Assembly: GCA_019779905.1 (NCBI GenBank)
Contig: JABAKE010000003.1
Span: forward strand, 62,001-126,000
Direction of reading: 5' to 3'
Length of the DNA: 64,000 nt
Source of the DNA: Modestobacter lapidis
Lineage (GTDB): Bacteria > Actinomycetota > Actinomycetes > Mycobacteriales > Geodermatophilaceae
The notes beneath the pieces were generated by a model, which saw only the letters and a list, made by a program, of their open reading frames with translations, was not told where the DNA came from and made no database searches. Positions 16,743-24,692 of this stretch are shown piece by piece (position 1 is the stretch's first letter; each line of letters opens with the position of its first letter). The translations under genes and the position numbers were made by a program.

Positions 16743-17687
16743 ATGACAGAGCACGGCTCCCCGACCGGTCCACCGCGCGACGTCCCGCCGCCGCGGCCGG
16801 TGCCCGCCGACCCGGAGGTGGCCGGCGGAGGCGTGGGCGGCGCCGCCCGGGCGCTGGCCGATGCCGTCACCGGGCTGCTCGGCCGGGACCCGGCCGACAG
16901 CGGCTCCCGGGCCTCCGGGGCGAGCGGCCGGTCGGCCGGTGGCGTGCTGGCCGACGTGGTCTCGGCCGTGGCCGGTGCCGCCCGGTCGGGCGGTGGGCGG
17001 GAGGCCACCTCGCCCGGCGCGGCCGGCCCGGCGGGCGCCGGCGCGCCCGGCGGCCGCGGCACGGGGGCCGGGCGGTGGGCGCCGGGGGGTCTGCTCACCG
17101 ACCTGCTGGACACCGCGGCCCCGGCGCTGCCGATCCGTGACCGGGCCCGGCTGCAGGCCGCGCACCCCGGCGCCACCGAGCAGGAGATCGCCGACGTCCT
17201 GGTGGCCCGTGCGGCCCGGCTGACCGGCGGGGTCGGCGCGGCCACCGGCGGTCTGGCGGCCGCCCAGTGGTTCGCGCCGCCCTCGCTGGTGGCGATGCCG
17301 CTGGAGATGGGCGCGCAGACGGTGCTCGTCGCCGCGGTCGAGGTGGTGCTGGTCGGCGAGCTGCACGAGCTGTACCGCCGGCCCGCCCCGGGCGACGCCC
17401 GGGAACGGGCGCGCGCCTACCTGACCAGCTGGAGCACCCAGCGCGCCGTCGGCACCACCGGATCCGGTGGGCTGTTCTCCCGGCTGTCCTCGGCGGGTGC
17501 GCAGGCCCTGCGCCGCCGGGTCACCCGGCGGCTGGCCGGCAGCGCCACCTCGTTCGCCCCGCTGCTGGTCGGCGCCACGCTGTCCGCCCGCAGCAACTCG
17601 AAGGCCACCGTGGCGCTCGCCGAACGGGTGCTGGCCGACCTGCGCACCGGCCTCCCGCCGTCCGCGCCGCCCGACGCCCGTCCCTGA
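16743..17687 (+). CDS. Conserved actinobacterial protein, membrane-associated, unknown
   Basis: The 314-residue protein has a low-complexity Gly/Ala/Pro-rich N-terminal third. A conserved part starts near residue 115 ([35 protein letters not shown]), followed by a moderately hydrophobic stretch ([36 protein letters not shown]) that could insert in or lie on the membrane. The C-terminus has repeated Ala/Arg helices. I do not recognise a characterised family. GGAAGG 6 nt before the ATG decides the start. It lies 47 nt ahead of dut, on the same strand. Confidence 0.65.
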   Translation: MTEHGSPTGPPRDVPPPRPVPADPEVAGGGVGGAARALADAVTGLLGRDPADSGSRASGASGRSAGGVLADVVSAVAGAARSGGGREATSPGAAGPAGAGAPGGRGTGAGRWAPGGLLTDLLDTAAPALPIRDRARLQAAHPGATEQEIADVLVARAARLTGGVGAATGGLAAAQWFAPPSLVAMPLEMGAQTVLVAAVEVVLVGELHELYRRPAPGDARERARAYLTSWSTQRAVGTTGSGGLFSRLSSAGAQALRRRVTRRLAGSATSFAPLLVGATLSARSNSKATVALAERVLADLRTGLPPSAPPDARP

Positions 17688-17721
17688 CCCGCCGCTCCGC
17701 ACCCGGGCGGGCGGAGCGGGC

Positions 17722-17727
17722 TAGCCT
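17722..17727 (+). promoter_or_regulatory. Leaderless -10 of dut
   Basis: TAGCCT lies 7 nt before the dut GTG without a ribosome-binding site. Confidence 0.5.
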
Positions 17728-17734
17728 CGCGGCC

Positions 17735-18292
17735 GTGCCCGACCTCCTCCCGTCACCGTCGTCCGGCGAGCCGCCGGCGCCCTCCCCGGCGGCGCTGGAC
17801 GTGCCCGTGCGGCTGACCTCACCCGACGCCGTACTGCCGGGGTACGCCCTGCCCGGCGACGCCGGTGCGGACCTTGCCCTCACCGAGGACGTCGTGCTGG
17901 CCCCGCACCAGCGGGCGCTGGTCGGCACCGGGATCGCCGTGGCCATCCCCGAGGGGTACGCGGGGTTCGTGCACCCCCGGTCGGGGCTGGCCCACCGGCT
18001 CGGCCTGAGCCTGGTGAACGCCCCCGGCACGATCGACGCCGGCTACCGCGGCGAGATCAAGGTGAACCTGGTCAACCTCGACCCGGCCACGACGGTGCGC
18101 CTGCACCGCGGCGACCGGGTCGCCCAGCTGGTCGTCCAACCGGTCGTGCGCGCGCGCTTCGTGCCCGTCACCGAGCTCCCGGCCAGCGACCGCGGAGCCG
18201 GGGGCCACGGCTCCACCGGCGGCTCCACCGGCGGCGCCGCGGCGCCCGGCCGGCCTTCCACCGTCGAACCACTCCCCGAAGGGCGGGTCTGA
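17735..18292 (+). CDS. dut: Deoxyuridine 5'-triphosphate nucleotidohydrolase
   Basis: The trimeric dUTPase converts dUTP to dUMP, keeping uracil out of DNA. All five motifs are present: [36 protein letters not shown] (uracil pocket), RGDRVAQLV and the Gly-rich [11 protein letters not shown] that closes over the triphosphate. The protein is 185 residues, longer than the usual ~150. The additions are a Pro-rich N-terminus of about 20 residues and a C-terminal tail with a short STGG repeat. One base separates it from the DUF3710 gene, so the two are co-transcribed. Confidence 0.95.
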   Translation: MPDLLPSPSSGEPPAPSPAALDVPVRLTSPDAVLPGYALPGDAGADLALTEDVVLAPHQRALVGTGIAVAIPEGYAGFVHPRSGLAHRLGLSLVNAPGTIDAGYRGEIKVNLVNLDPATTVRLHRGDRVAQLVVQPVVRARFVPVTELPASDRGAGGHGSTGGSTGGAAAPGRPSTVEPLPEGRV

Positions 18293-18293
18293 G

Positions 18294-19016
18294 ATGCCCA
18301 TCGGCCGCCGGCGCAACCGGATCGACCGCAGCCTCCGCGAGCGGGGTGTCCCCCCCGAACCCCAGGTGCGCGAGCGGGACGTCCCCGCCACCGAGGGGCC
18401 CTGGGACGACGCGGACGTCCCCGACGACGGCATCCCGCGCATCGACCTGGGCTGCCTGCGGCTGCCGGCCGTGCCCGGTCTGGAGCTCCGGATCGACGTG
18501 AACGCCCAGCAGCAGGTCGTCGGCGCCACCCTGCGGCAGGGGGAGTCGTTGCTGCAGGTCTCGGCCTTCGCTGCTCCGCGTGCCACCGGCATCTGGGATG
18601 ACGTCCGCACCGAACTGGCCCGCAGCGCCAGCGGCCAGGGCGGCTCGCTGACAGAGGTGTCGGGCCCGTTCGGCCCCGAGCTCACCGGGTCCGTGCTGAT
18701 CGCCGCCGCGCCGGTGGCCGGGAGCACGCCCGGCGCGCCGGTGCGCCGAGCCGCCCGGTTCGTCGGCGTGGACGGCCCGCGGTGGTTCCTCCGCGGCATG
18801 ATCAGCGGTCCGGCGGCCGAGACCCCGCAGGCCGCCGCGGTCCTGGAGGCCGCGTTCCGCGCCATCGTCGTGGTGCGGGGCAGCCAGCCCATGCCGGTGC
18901 GCGACCAGTTGCCGCTCACGCTCCCGCCGCAGGCCGCCGAGCAGGTCGCCCGCCAGCAGGCGGCCGCCCGTGGTGGTGCGGCCGCCGGCGGCACGACCTC
19001 CGGTGGGCCGGCATGA
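18294..19016 (+). CDS. DUF3710 domain protein
   Basis: This 240-residue soluble protein carries the DUF3710 core (GIPRIDLGCLRLPAVPGLELR, QVSAFAAPRATGIWDDVR, RFVGVDGPRWFLRGMISG). The N-terminus is basic and the C-terminus is Ala/Gly-rich. It is always found next to dut in actinobacteria, and its function is unknown. The ATG follows the dut stop by one base, and the gene overlaps the next by ATGA. Confidence 0.9.
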   Translation: MPIGRRRNRIDRSLRERGVPPEPQVRERDVPATEGPWDDADVPDDGIPRIDLGCLRLPAVPGLELRIDVNAQQQVVGATLRQGESLLQVSAFAAPRATGIWDDVRTELARSASGQGGSLTEVSGPFGPELTGSVLIAAAPVAGSTPGAPVRRAARFVGVDGPRWFLRGMISGPAAETPQAAAVLEAAFRAIVVVRGSQPMPVRDQLPLTLPPQAAEQVARQQAAARGGAAAGGTTSGGPA

Positions 19017-19867
19017 CGCCCACGACGCACGCCTACGGCCCCGGGCCGGACCAGTTCCTCGAGCTGACCCTCCCACTTCCGGTGCAGGAGCCGGACGGCG
19101 CCGCCGCGCTGCCGGGGCATTCCGCGGGCGACGGGCCGGCGCCGGTCGTGGTCGTGGTGCACGGCGGGTTCTGGCGGGCCGCCCGCGGCATCGAGCTGGC
19201 CCGGCCGCTGGCCGCGGACCTCGCCGCCCGGGGCTGGGCGGCGGTCGCCGTCGAGTACCGCCGCGTCGGAACCGGGGCGGGCGGCGGGGGTGGCTGGCCG
19301 GAGACGCTGGACGACGTCGCCGCGGCGCTGGACGCACTGCCCGACCTGCCCGGCTCCGCCCGCCTCGACCTGACCGACGTCACCGTGGTCGGGCACTCCG
19401 CCGGCGGCCAGCTGGCGGCCTGGGCGGCCGGGCGCGGCCGGCTTCCCGCGGGTGCGCCGGGCGCGTCCCCGCGGGTCCGGGTGGCGGCGGCGGTGCTCCA
19501 GGCCGGGGTGCTGGACCTGACCCGGGCCGACGAGCAGCACATGGGCCAGGACGCGGTGGCCCAGTTCCTCGGGGGCCGGGCCGACGACGTCCCCGAGCGG
19601 TACGCCACCGCTGACCCGGTGCGGCTGCTGCCCACCGGCGCCGCCGTGCTGTGCGTCCACGGGACCGAGGACACCTCCGTCCCGCCCGAGCAGAGCGACC
19701 GGTACGCCGCGGCGGCCACCGCCGCCGGTGACACCGTGGAGGTGGTCCTCGTGCCCGGTGACCACATGATGGTCATCGACCTGGCGGGGGAGGCCTGGCG
19801 GCGCGTCCTGGACTGGCTCTCGGCCCGCCGCACCGCCACCGCCGACCGCATTACCCTGGACTCGTGA
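19013..19867 (+). CDS. Alpha/beta hydrolase, esterase type
   Basis: The 284-residue protein has the oxyanion HGGFW motif (VVVVHGGFWRAARGIEL), the nucleophile elbow GHSAGGQLA, and late catalytic Asp and His in CVHGTEDTSVP and VPGDHMMVI. This is the BD-FAE/kynurenine formamidase-like branch of alpha/beta hydrolases, and the substrate is unknown. The start overlaps the DUF3710 stop by 4 nt. Its last codons contain the promoter of the next gene. The M. tuberculosis counterpart region has a gene at the same place. Confidence 0.85.
   Translation: MTPTTHAYGPGPDQFLELTLPLPVQEPDGAAALPGHSAGDGPAPVVVVVHGGFWRAARGIELARPLAADLAARGWAAVAVEYRRVGTGAGGGGGWPETLDDVAAALDALPDLPGSARLDLTDVTVVGHSAGGQLAAWAAGRGRLPAGAPGASPRVRVAAAVLQAGVLDLTRADEQHMGQDAVAQFLGGRADDVPERYATADPVRLLPTGAAVLCVHGTEDTSVPPEQSDRYAAAATAAGDTVEVVLVPGDHMMVIDLAGEAWRRVLDWLSARRTATADRITLDS
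19852..19857 (+). promoter_or_regulatory. Leaderless -10 of the OB-fold gene
   Basis: TACCCT within the final codons of the hydrolase gene lies 6 nt before the GTG of the OB-fold gene. The downstream genes can thus be transcribed independently. Confidence 0.5.
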
Positions 19868-20241
19868 CAGAGACCAGTGCGCGCGGCTGGTTGTCCCGGC
19901 GGCTCGCGAAGCTGACCGCGGACGACCAGACGGTCGATGCCGAGGCGCTGCAGTCGGACGTCGCCAGCTCCGGGTGCGCCCCGGTGAGCACCTGCCGGAA
20001 GGGCGAGGTGGTCACCGTGACCGGCCGGCTGAGGTCCGTCGTCTACACCCCGCGGGAGACCGTGCCGACGCTCGAGGCGGAGCTGTTCGACGGCTCGGGG
20101 TCGGTGACCCTGGTGTGGCTGGGGCGCCGGAAGATCGCCGGCATCGAGCCGGGGCGTTCCCTCACCGCGCGGGGCCGGTTCGCCGCCTTCGACGGCCGCC
20201 GGGTCATCTACAACCCCTGGTACGAGCTGGGCGCCGGGTGA
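19864..20241 (+). CDS. OB-fold nucleic-acid-binding domain protein
   Basis: The 125-residue protein is essentially a single OB-fold: VVTVTGRLRSVVYTPRETVPTLEAEL, then GSVTLVWLGRRKIAGIEPGR and a closing ARGRFAAFDGRRVIYNP. It resembles the tRNA/single-strand anticodon-binding OB class and has no catalytic domain. Actinobacterial homologues sit between dut and the trkA genes. The GTG overlaps the preceding stop, and a leaderless promoter is embedded upstream. Confidence 0.85.
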   Translation: MTETSARGWLSRRLAKLTADDQTVDAEALQSDVASSGCAPVSTCRKGEVVTVTGRLRSVVYTPRETVPTLEAELFDGSGSVTLVWLGRRKIAGIEPGRSLTARGRFAAFDGRRVIYNPWYELGAG

Positions 20242-20280
20242 CGTGCCCCCGGTGAGCGAGCAGCCCAGCCGGAGGGCGTC

Positions 20281-21111
20281 GTGAGCGACGCGGGCGACCG
20301 CAAGGTCAGCTTCGACCGGCACCTGGTGCTCGACCAGCTCGGCGGCTGGCGCGGGATGGTCGACGCGACGCTGCCGACCGTGGCGTTCGTGGTGGCCAAC
20401 TCGCTGGCCGGGCTGACCGTCGGCATCTGGGCCGCGCTGGCGGCCGCCGTCCTCGTCTTCGGCCTGCGGCTGGTCCGCCGGCAGAGCGTCCAGCAGGGGA
20501 TCAGCGGCCTGTTCGCGGTCGCGGTGGCGGTCGCCATCGCCTGGAAGACCGGGGAGGCGCGGGACTTCTTCACCCTGGGGCTGATCCGGAACGCCGGCAT
20601 CGGCGTCGTGCTGCTCGGCTCCATCGCGTTCCGCTGGCCGCTGGTGGGCGTGGTCGCGGAGTTCCTCGCCCCCAGCCATCTGGGCGCGATGGCCTCGCAC
20701 TCACTGCCCTCGCTGCGCGCCCTGAGAGCCGGACGGGGCACTGCCGCAGCCACGCCGGTCGAGCCGGTCGAGCCGGTCCCACCGGCCACGGGCGGCGCCG
20801 AGCGGGTGCCGGACGCGGTCGCGGAGCAGCACTGGCGCGACGACCCCCGGCTGGTGCGCGCCTACTCCTGGCTGACGGTGCTGTGGGCATCGGTCTTCCT
20901 GCTGCGCGCCGGGCTGACCTGGTTCTTCTACGTGCGCGACGACGTGGAGATGCTGGGCGCGGTCTCCGTGACCCTGGGGCTCCCGGTGACCGCCGTCCAG
21001 CTGGTCATTACGCTCTGGGTGGTGGCCCGGCTACACCGGCACCGCACTGCAGAAGGACCCCGTCCCCCGCACCCCTCGCAAGCTCGGGGTGAGCCGCTGG
21101 ACGGGGCCTAA
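20281..21111 (+). CDS. DUF3159 integral membrane protein
   Basis: The 276-residue protein has five or six membrane helices (for example TLPTVAFVVANSLAGLTVGI, SWLTVLWASVFLLRAGL) and a Pro/Val/Glu linker with a VEP triplet repeat. It matches DUF3159, a membrane family always near dut and trkA in actinobacteria, of unknown function. GGAGGG 4 nt before the GTG fixes the start. The last 18 codons are not family sequence but a copy of the hairpin repeat. The stop overlaps the convergent TrkA gene by 4 nt. Confidence 0.88.
   Translation: MSDAGDRKVSFDRHLVLDQLGGWRGMVDATLPTVAFVVANSLAGLTVGIWAALAAAVLVFGLRLVRRQSVQQGISGLFAVAVAVAIAWKTGEARDFFTLGLIRNAGIGVVLLGSIAFRWPLVGVVAEFLAPSHLGAMASHSLPSLRALRAGRGTAAATPVEPVEPVPPATGGAERVPDAVAEQHWRDDPRLVRAYSWLTVLWASVFLLRAGLTWFFYVRDDVEMLGAVSVTLGLPVTAVQLVITLWVVARLHRHRTAEGPRPPHPSQARGEPLDGA
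21055..21108. repeat. Hairpin repeat inside the DUF3159 C-terminus
   Basis: Outer arms GGACCCCGTCC and GGACGGGGCC pair, with an inner CACCCC/GGGGTG arm. Relative to other copies both sides of the outer arm have changed together. The copy encodes the last residues of the DUF3159 protein and separates it from the convergent TrkA gene. Confidence 0.75.
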
Positions 21112-21776
21112 TCGTTCCCGCCGGCGCACATCATCTGCTTCAGCTCGTCCTCGATGTCGCCGTGGGTGACGAACAGCAGCTCGTCGCCGGCCTCCAGCGG
21201 CTCGTCGGCCTGCGGGGTGATGACCCGCTCGCCGCGCAGGATGGTGGTGAGGACGGTCTCCCGGGGGAGCACCAGCTCGCGCACCGGCCGGCCCACCCAC
21301 GGGGTGTCGTCGGCGAGAGTGATCTCCACCAGGTTCGCGGCGCCCTTGCGGAAGCTCATCAGCCGGACGACGTCGCCGACGGTGACCGCCTCCTCGACCA
21401 GCGCGGCGAGCACCCGCGGGGTGGACACGGCGACGTCGACGCCCCACGCCTCGGTGTAGAGCCACTCGTTCCGGGGATCCTTCACCCGGGCGACGACGCG
21501 GTTCACCGCGAACTCGGTCTTGGCCAGCAGCGAGACCACCAGGTTCGCCTTGTCGTCCCCGGTCGCGGCGATCACGACGTCGCAGGTGGCCAGCTGGGCC
21601 TCTTCCAGCGAGGAGACCTCGCAGGCATCGGCCTGGACCCACTCGGCGCCGGGCACCGTCCTGGCGCGGACCTTGGCGCCGTTCTTCTCGATCAGCATCA
21701 CGGCGTGGCCGTTGCCGAGCAGCTCGGTGGCGATCGAGCGGCCGACGGCGCCGGCGCCCACGATGGCGACGCGCAT
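21108..21776 (-). CDS. TrkA-family K+ uptake regulator, second of pair
   Basis: The 222-residue protein has an RCK-N Rossmann fold with VAIVGAGAVGRSIATELL (about 3-20), an acidic turn (LIEKNG) and DVVIAATGDDKANLVVSLLAK. An RCK-C domain follows (VGRPVRELVLPRETVLTTIL, LEAGDELLFVTHG). Such subunits gate K+ channels or transporters in response to NAD(H), ATP or c-di-AMP. It overlaps the upstream trkA-like gene by ATGA, giving equimolar translation. The pair corresponds to mycobacterial ceoB/ceoC. Confidence 0.9.
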   Translation of the reverse strand: MRVAIVGAGAVGRSIATELLGNGHAVMLIEKNGAKVRARTVPGAEWVQADACEVSSLEEAQLATCDVVIAATGDDKANLVVSLLAKTEFAVNRVVARVKDPRNEWLYTEAWGVDVAVSTPRVLAALVEEAVTVGDVVRLMSFRKGAANLVEITLADDTPWVGRPVRELVLPRETVLTTILRGERVITPQADEPLEAGDELLFVTHGDIEDELKQMMCAGGND

Positions 21777-22450
21777 CAGTGCTGCCTCTTCTCAGGACCC
21801 TGCTCGACGGCGCGGTGCACCCGTTCGGTGAGCTCGTCGGTGACGGCGACGACCAGGTGGTCGCCGGTCTGCAGGACGGTGGCCGGGCCGGGGAGCTGGG
21901 CGGCACCGAAGCGGACCACCCAGGCGGCGCGGGCTCCGGAGGCGGCCTCGAGGTCGGCCAGCGGCCGGCCGACCCAGACGTCGGTCACCGTCACGCGCAT
22001 CAGCAGCACCGTGCCCGTGGGCTCCCGCCACAGCTCGCTCACCTTCACCGACAGCAGCTCGCGCATCAGCCGGTTCACCGTCCAGGGCACGGTGGCGACG
22101 CTGGGGATGCCCATCCGCTCGTACACCTCGGCCCGCTTGGAGTCGTAGATGCGGGCCACGACGTGCTCGACGCCGAAGGTCTCGCGGGCCACCCGGGCGC
22201 TGATGATGTTGGAGTTGTCGCCGCTGCTCACCGCGGCGAACGCGCCGGCCGAGTCGATGCCGGCGGCCAGCAGCGTCTGCCGGTCGAAACCCAGGCCCGT
22301 CACCTGGCGGCCGGTGAACTCCGGACCCAGCCGGCGGAAGGCCCCGGGGTCCTGGTCGATCACCGCGACGCTGTGCCCGATCTCCTCGAGCCGGCGGGCG
22401 ATCGCCGATCCGACGCGGCCGCAGCCCATCACGACCACGTGCACGTGCAT
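21776..22450 (-). CDS. trkA: TrkA-family K+ uptake regulator, first of pair
   Basis: The 224-residue protein has an RCK-N domain (VVMGCGRVGSAIARRLEEIG, VIDQDP, SSGDNSNIISARVARETF) and an RCK-C domain (WVGRPLADLEAASGARAAWV, LQTGDHLVVAV). The ATG at 22450 immediately precedes the nucleotide-binding strand. It is the first gene of a two-gene operon and is transcribed divergently from the KimA-like permease, 202 nt away. This suggests a K+ transport module in which the RCK pair controls the permease or a distant TrkH/channel. Confidence 0.92.
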   Translation of the reverse strand: MHVHVVVMGCGRVGSAIARRLEEIGHSVAVIDQDPGAFRRLGPEFTGRQVTGLGFDRQTLLAAGIDSAGAFAAVSSGDNSNIISARVARETFGVEHVVARIYDSKRAEVYERMGIPSVATVPWTVNRLMRELLSVKVSELWREPTGTVLLMRVTVTDVWVGRPLADLEAASGARAAWVVRFGAAQLPGPATVLQTGDHLVVAVTDELTERVHRAVEQGPEKRQH

Positions 22451-22639
22451 CCACCCCGCCCGTTCGCTGGTTGCTCGTCGATCCCGTCGCCGGCCCGGGC
22501 GGACCGCCGGGCCGTACCGCGCGCGAACGTACACCCGCCGGCCGACCCCGGAGGGCGGCACCGGCCGCGCATCACCCGCCCGGGGCACCGCTGTGAGCGA
22601 GGTCGCTCCGTCGTGCGCTCCGGGGCGCTCCAGCGACCG

Positions 22640-22645
22640 TACGAT
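22640..22645 (+). promoter_or_regulatory. Leaderless -10 of the KimA-like gene
   Basis: TACGAT lies 7 nt before the GTG and no ribosome-binding site is visible. No riboswitch fits in this leaderless arrangement. Confidence 0.5.
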
Positions 22646-22652
22646 CGCCCGC

Positions 22653-24692
22653 GTGCCGACCCTGTCCGACCTCGGACAACTCCCGAAGCGCCTCGTCCTC
22701 GGCCGCCCCGTCAGCAGTGCCCGGGCCGGTGAGTCGCTGCTCCCCAAGCGGTTGGCGCTCCCGGTCTTCGCCAGCGACCCGCTCTCCTCCGTGGCGTACG
22801 CCACCCAGGAGATCCTCATCGTGCTCACCCTCGCCGGAACGGCGTTCCTCTTCCTCGCCCCGTGGCTGGCCGTGGCCGTGGTGCTGCTGCTCACGGTGGT
22901 GGTTCTCTCGTACCGGCAGGTCGTCCACGCCTATCCCTCCGGCGGCGGCGACTACGAGGTCGCGATGAAGAACCACGGGCAGTTCGCCGGGCTGACCGTG
23001 GCCAGTGCGCTGCTCACCGACTACGTGCTGACCGTGGCCGTGTCGGTGTCGGCCGGCACCGACAACATCATCTCGGCCTTCCCGGGGCTCAACCAGCACC
23101 GGGTGCTGATCGCAGTGGGCCTGGTCGCGCTGCTGGCCGCGGCCAACCTGCGCGGCCTGCGGGAGTCGGGGAGGACCTTCGCGTTCCCGACCTACCTGTT
23201 CGTCACCGGCATCCTGGTCATGATCGGCACCGGGCTGGTGCGCGACCTCTTCACCGACGACCCGGTGGTCGCCGAGAGCGCCGCCTGGTCGATCACCCCC
23301 GAGCCCGGCTACGGCCAGCTGGCCGGGCTGGCCCTGGTGTTCTTCGTGCTGCGGGCGTTCGCCTCCGGCTGCACCGCGCTGACCGGGGTGGAGGCGATCG
23401 CCAACGGCGTGCCGGCGTTCCGGCCGCCGAAAGGCAGGAACGCGGCCACCACGCTGGCCTGGATGGGCGGCCTCGCCGCCGTCATGTTCGCCGGGGTGAC
23501 GGCGCTGGCCCTGCACGCCGACGTGAGGTACGCCCAGAACACCTGCGACCTGGTGGGCTTCCCCGGTGACTGCGAGACCGACCCGCAGCGCACCGTCATC
23601 GCCCAGCTCGCCGCCGCCACCTTCGGCGGCGACACCTCGATCGGCTTCTTCGCCATCCAGGCCGCGACCGCACTCGTGCTGGTCCTGGCGGCCAACACGG
23701 CGTTCAACGGCTTCCCGCTGCTGGGCTCGGTGCTGGCCCAGGACCGGTTCATGCCCCGCCAGCTGCACACCCGGGGCGACAAGCTGGTCTACAGCAACGG
23801 CATCCTGCTGCTCGCCGGGTTCGCCGCGCTGCTGATCGTCGCCTTCGACGGCGACCCCAACCGGCTGATCCAGATGTACATCGTGGGGGTGTTCACCAGC
23901 TTCAGCATCGGCCAGTGGGGCATGGTGCGGCACTGGAAGCGGGAGCTGCGGTCGGCCGAGGACCCGGACGCGCGGCGCCGGATGCGGCGCGCACAGGGAA
24001 TCAACGCCGTCGGCGGGACGCTCACCACCGTCGTCCTACTGATCATCGTGGTCACCAAGTTCACCCATGGCGCCTGGCTGGTCATCCTGGTGATGCCGAT
24101 CATCTTCCTGCTGATGCGGGGCATCAACCGGCACTACTCCGACGTCTCCCGGCAGCTGGTGCCCGACAGCGACGCGCGGACGCTGCCCAGCAAGGTGCAC
24201 GCCGTCGTGCTGGTCTCCAAGGTGCACAAGCCGACGCTGCGGGCGCTGGCCTTCGCCAGGGCGACCCGCCCGGACGCGCTGACCGCGCTGACGGTCAACG
24301 TCGACGACGCCGAGACCCGGCAGTTGCAGGCCGCCTGGGATCGGTACGACATCCCGGTGCCGCTGACGGTGCTGGAGTCGCCGTTCCGCGAGGTCACCCG
24401 GCCGGTCGTCGACTACGTGCGGGACATCCGCCGGTCCAGCCCGCGGGAGCTGGTGGTGGTGTTCGTGCCGCAGTACGTGGTCGGGCACTGGTGGGAGAAC
24501 CTGCTGCACAACCAGAGCGCGCTGCGGCTGCGCACCCGCCTGCAGTTCCAGCCGGGCGTGATGATCACCAGCGTGCCGTGGCAGCTGGAGAGCTCGGTGG
24601 GCCGGGACGAGGACGGCGGCAACGGTCGCACCGCGCCGGGCGACCTGCGGCGTGGTCTCACGGCCGACCAGGAGTCAAACCCCCATGGCTGA
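22653..24692 (+). CDS. APC-superfamily K+ permease, KimA-like
   Basis: The 679-residue protein has about 12 membrane helices and a cytosolic C-terminal domain from about residue 500. Blocks shared with Bacillus subtilis KimA (YdaO), as I recall its sequence, include SSVAYATQEILIVL, SYRQVVHAYPSGGGDYEV (about 86-103), LTVAVSVSAGTDNIISAFP, ASGCTALTGVEAIANGVPAF and LVLAANTAFNGFPLLGSVLA. KimA is a K+:H+ symporter inhibited by c-di-AMP. The gene faces two TrkA-type regulators, which supports K+ rather than amino acid transport. It is usually annotated only as APC family permease. Its stop lies inside the next gene's start region. Confidence 0.82.
   Translation: MPTLSDLGQLPKRLVLGRPVSSARAGESLLPKRLALPVFASDPLSSVAYATQEILIVLTLAGTAFLFLAPWLAVAVVLLLTVVVLSYRQVVHAYPSGGGDYEVAMKNHGQFAGLTVASALLTDYVLTVAVSVSAGTDNIISAFPGLNQHRVLIAVGLVALLAAANLRGLRESGRTFAFPTYLFVTGILVMIGTGLVRDLFTDDPVVAESAAWSITPEPGYGQLAGLALVFFVLRAFASGCTALTGVEAIANGVPAFRPPKGRNAATTLAWMGGLAAVMFAGVTALALHADVRYAQNTCDLVGFPGDCETDPQRTVIAQLAAATFGGDTSIGFFAIQAATALVLVLAANTAFNGFPLLGSVLAQDRFMPRQLHTRGDKLVYSNGILLLAGFAALLIVAFDGDPNRLIQMYIVGVFTSFSIGQWGMVRHWKRELRSAEDPDARRRMRRAQGINAVGGTLTTVVLLIIVVTKFTHGAWLVILVMPIIFLLMRGINRHYSDVSRQLVPDSDARTLPSKVHAVVLVSKVHKPTLRALAFARATRPDALTALTVNVDDAETRQLQAAWDRYDIPVPLTVLESPFREVTRPVVDYVRDIRRSSPRELVVVFVPQYVVGHWWENLLHNQSALRLRTRLQFQPGVMITSVPWQLESSVGRDEDGGNGRTAPGDLRRGLTADQESNPHG

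Noticed and set aside
22451-22652. c-di-AMP riboswitch in front of the KimA-like gene, expected from the B. subtilis precedent
   Set aside because: None of the conserved blocks is present, and the -10 is 7 nt from the start codon.
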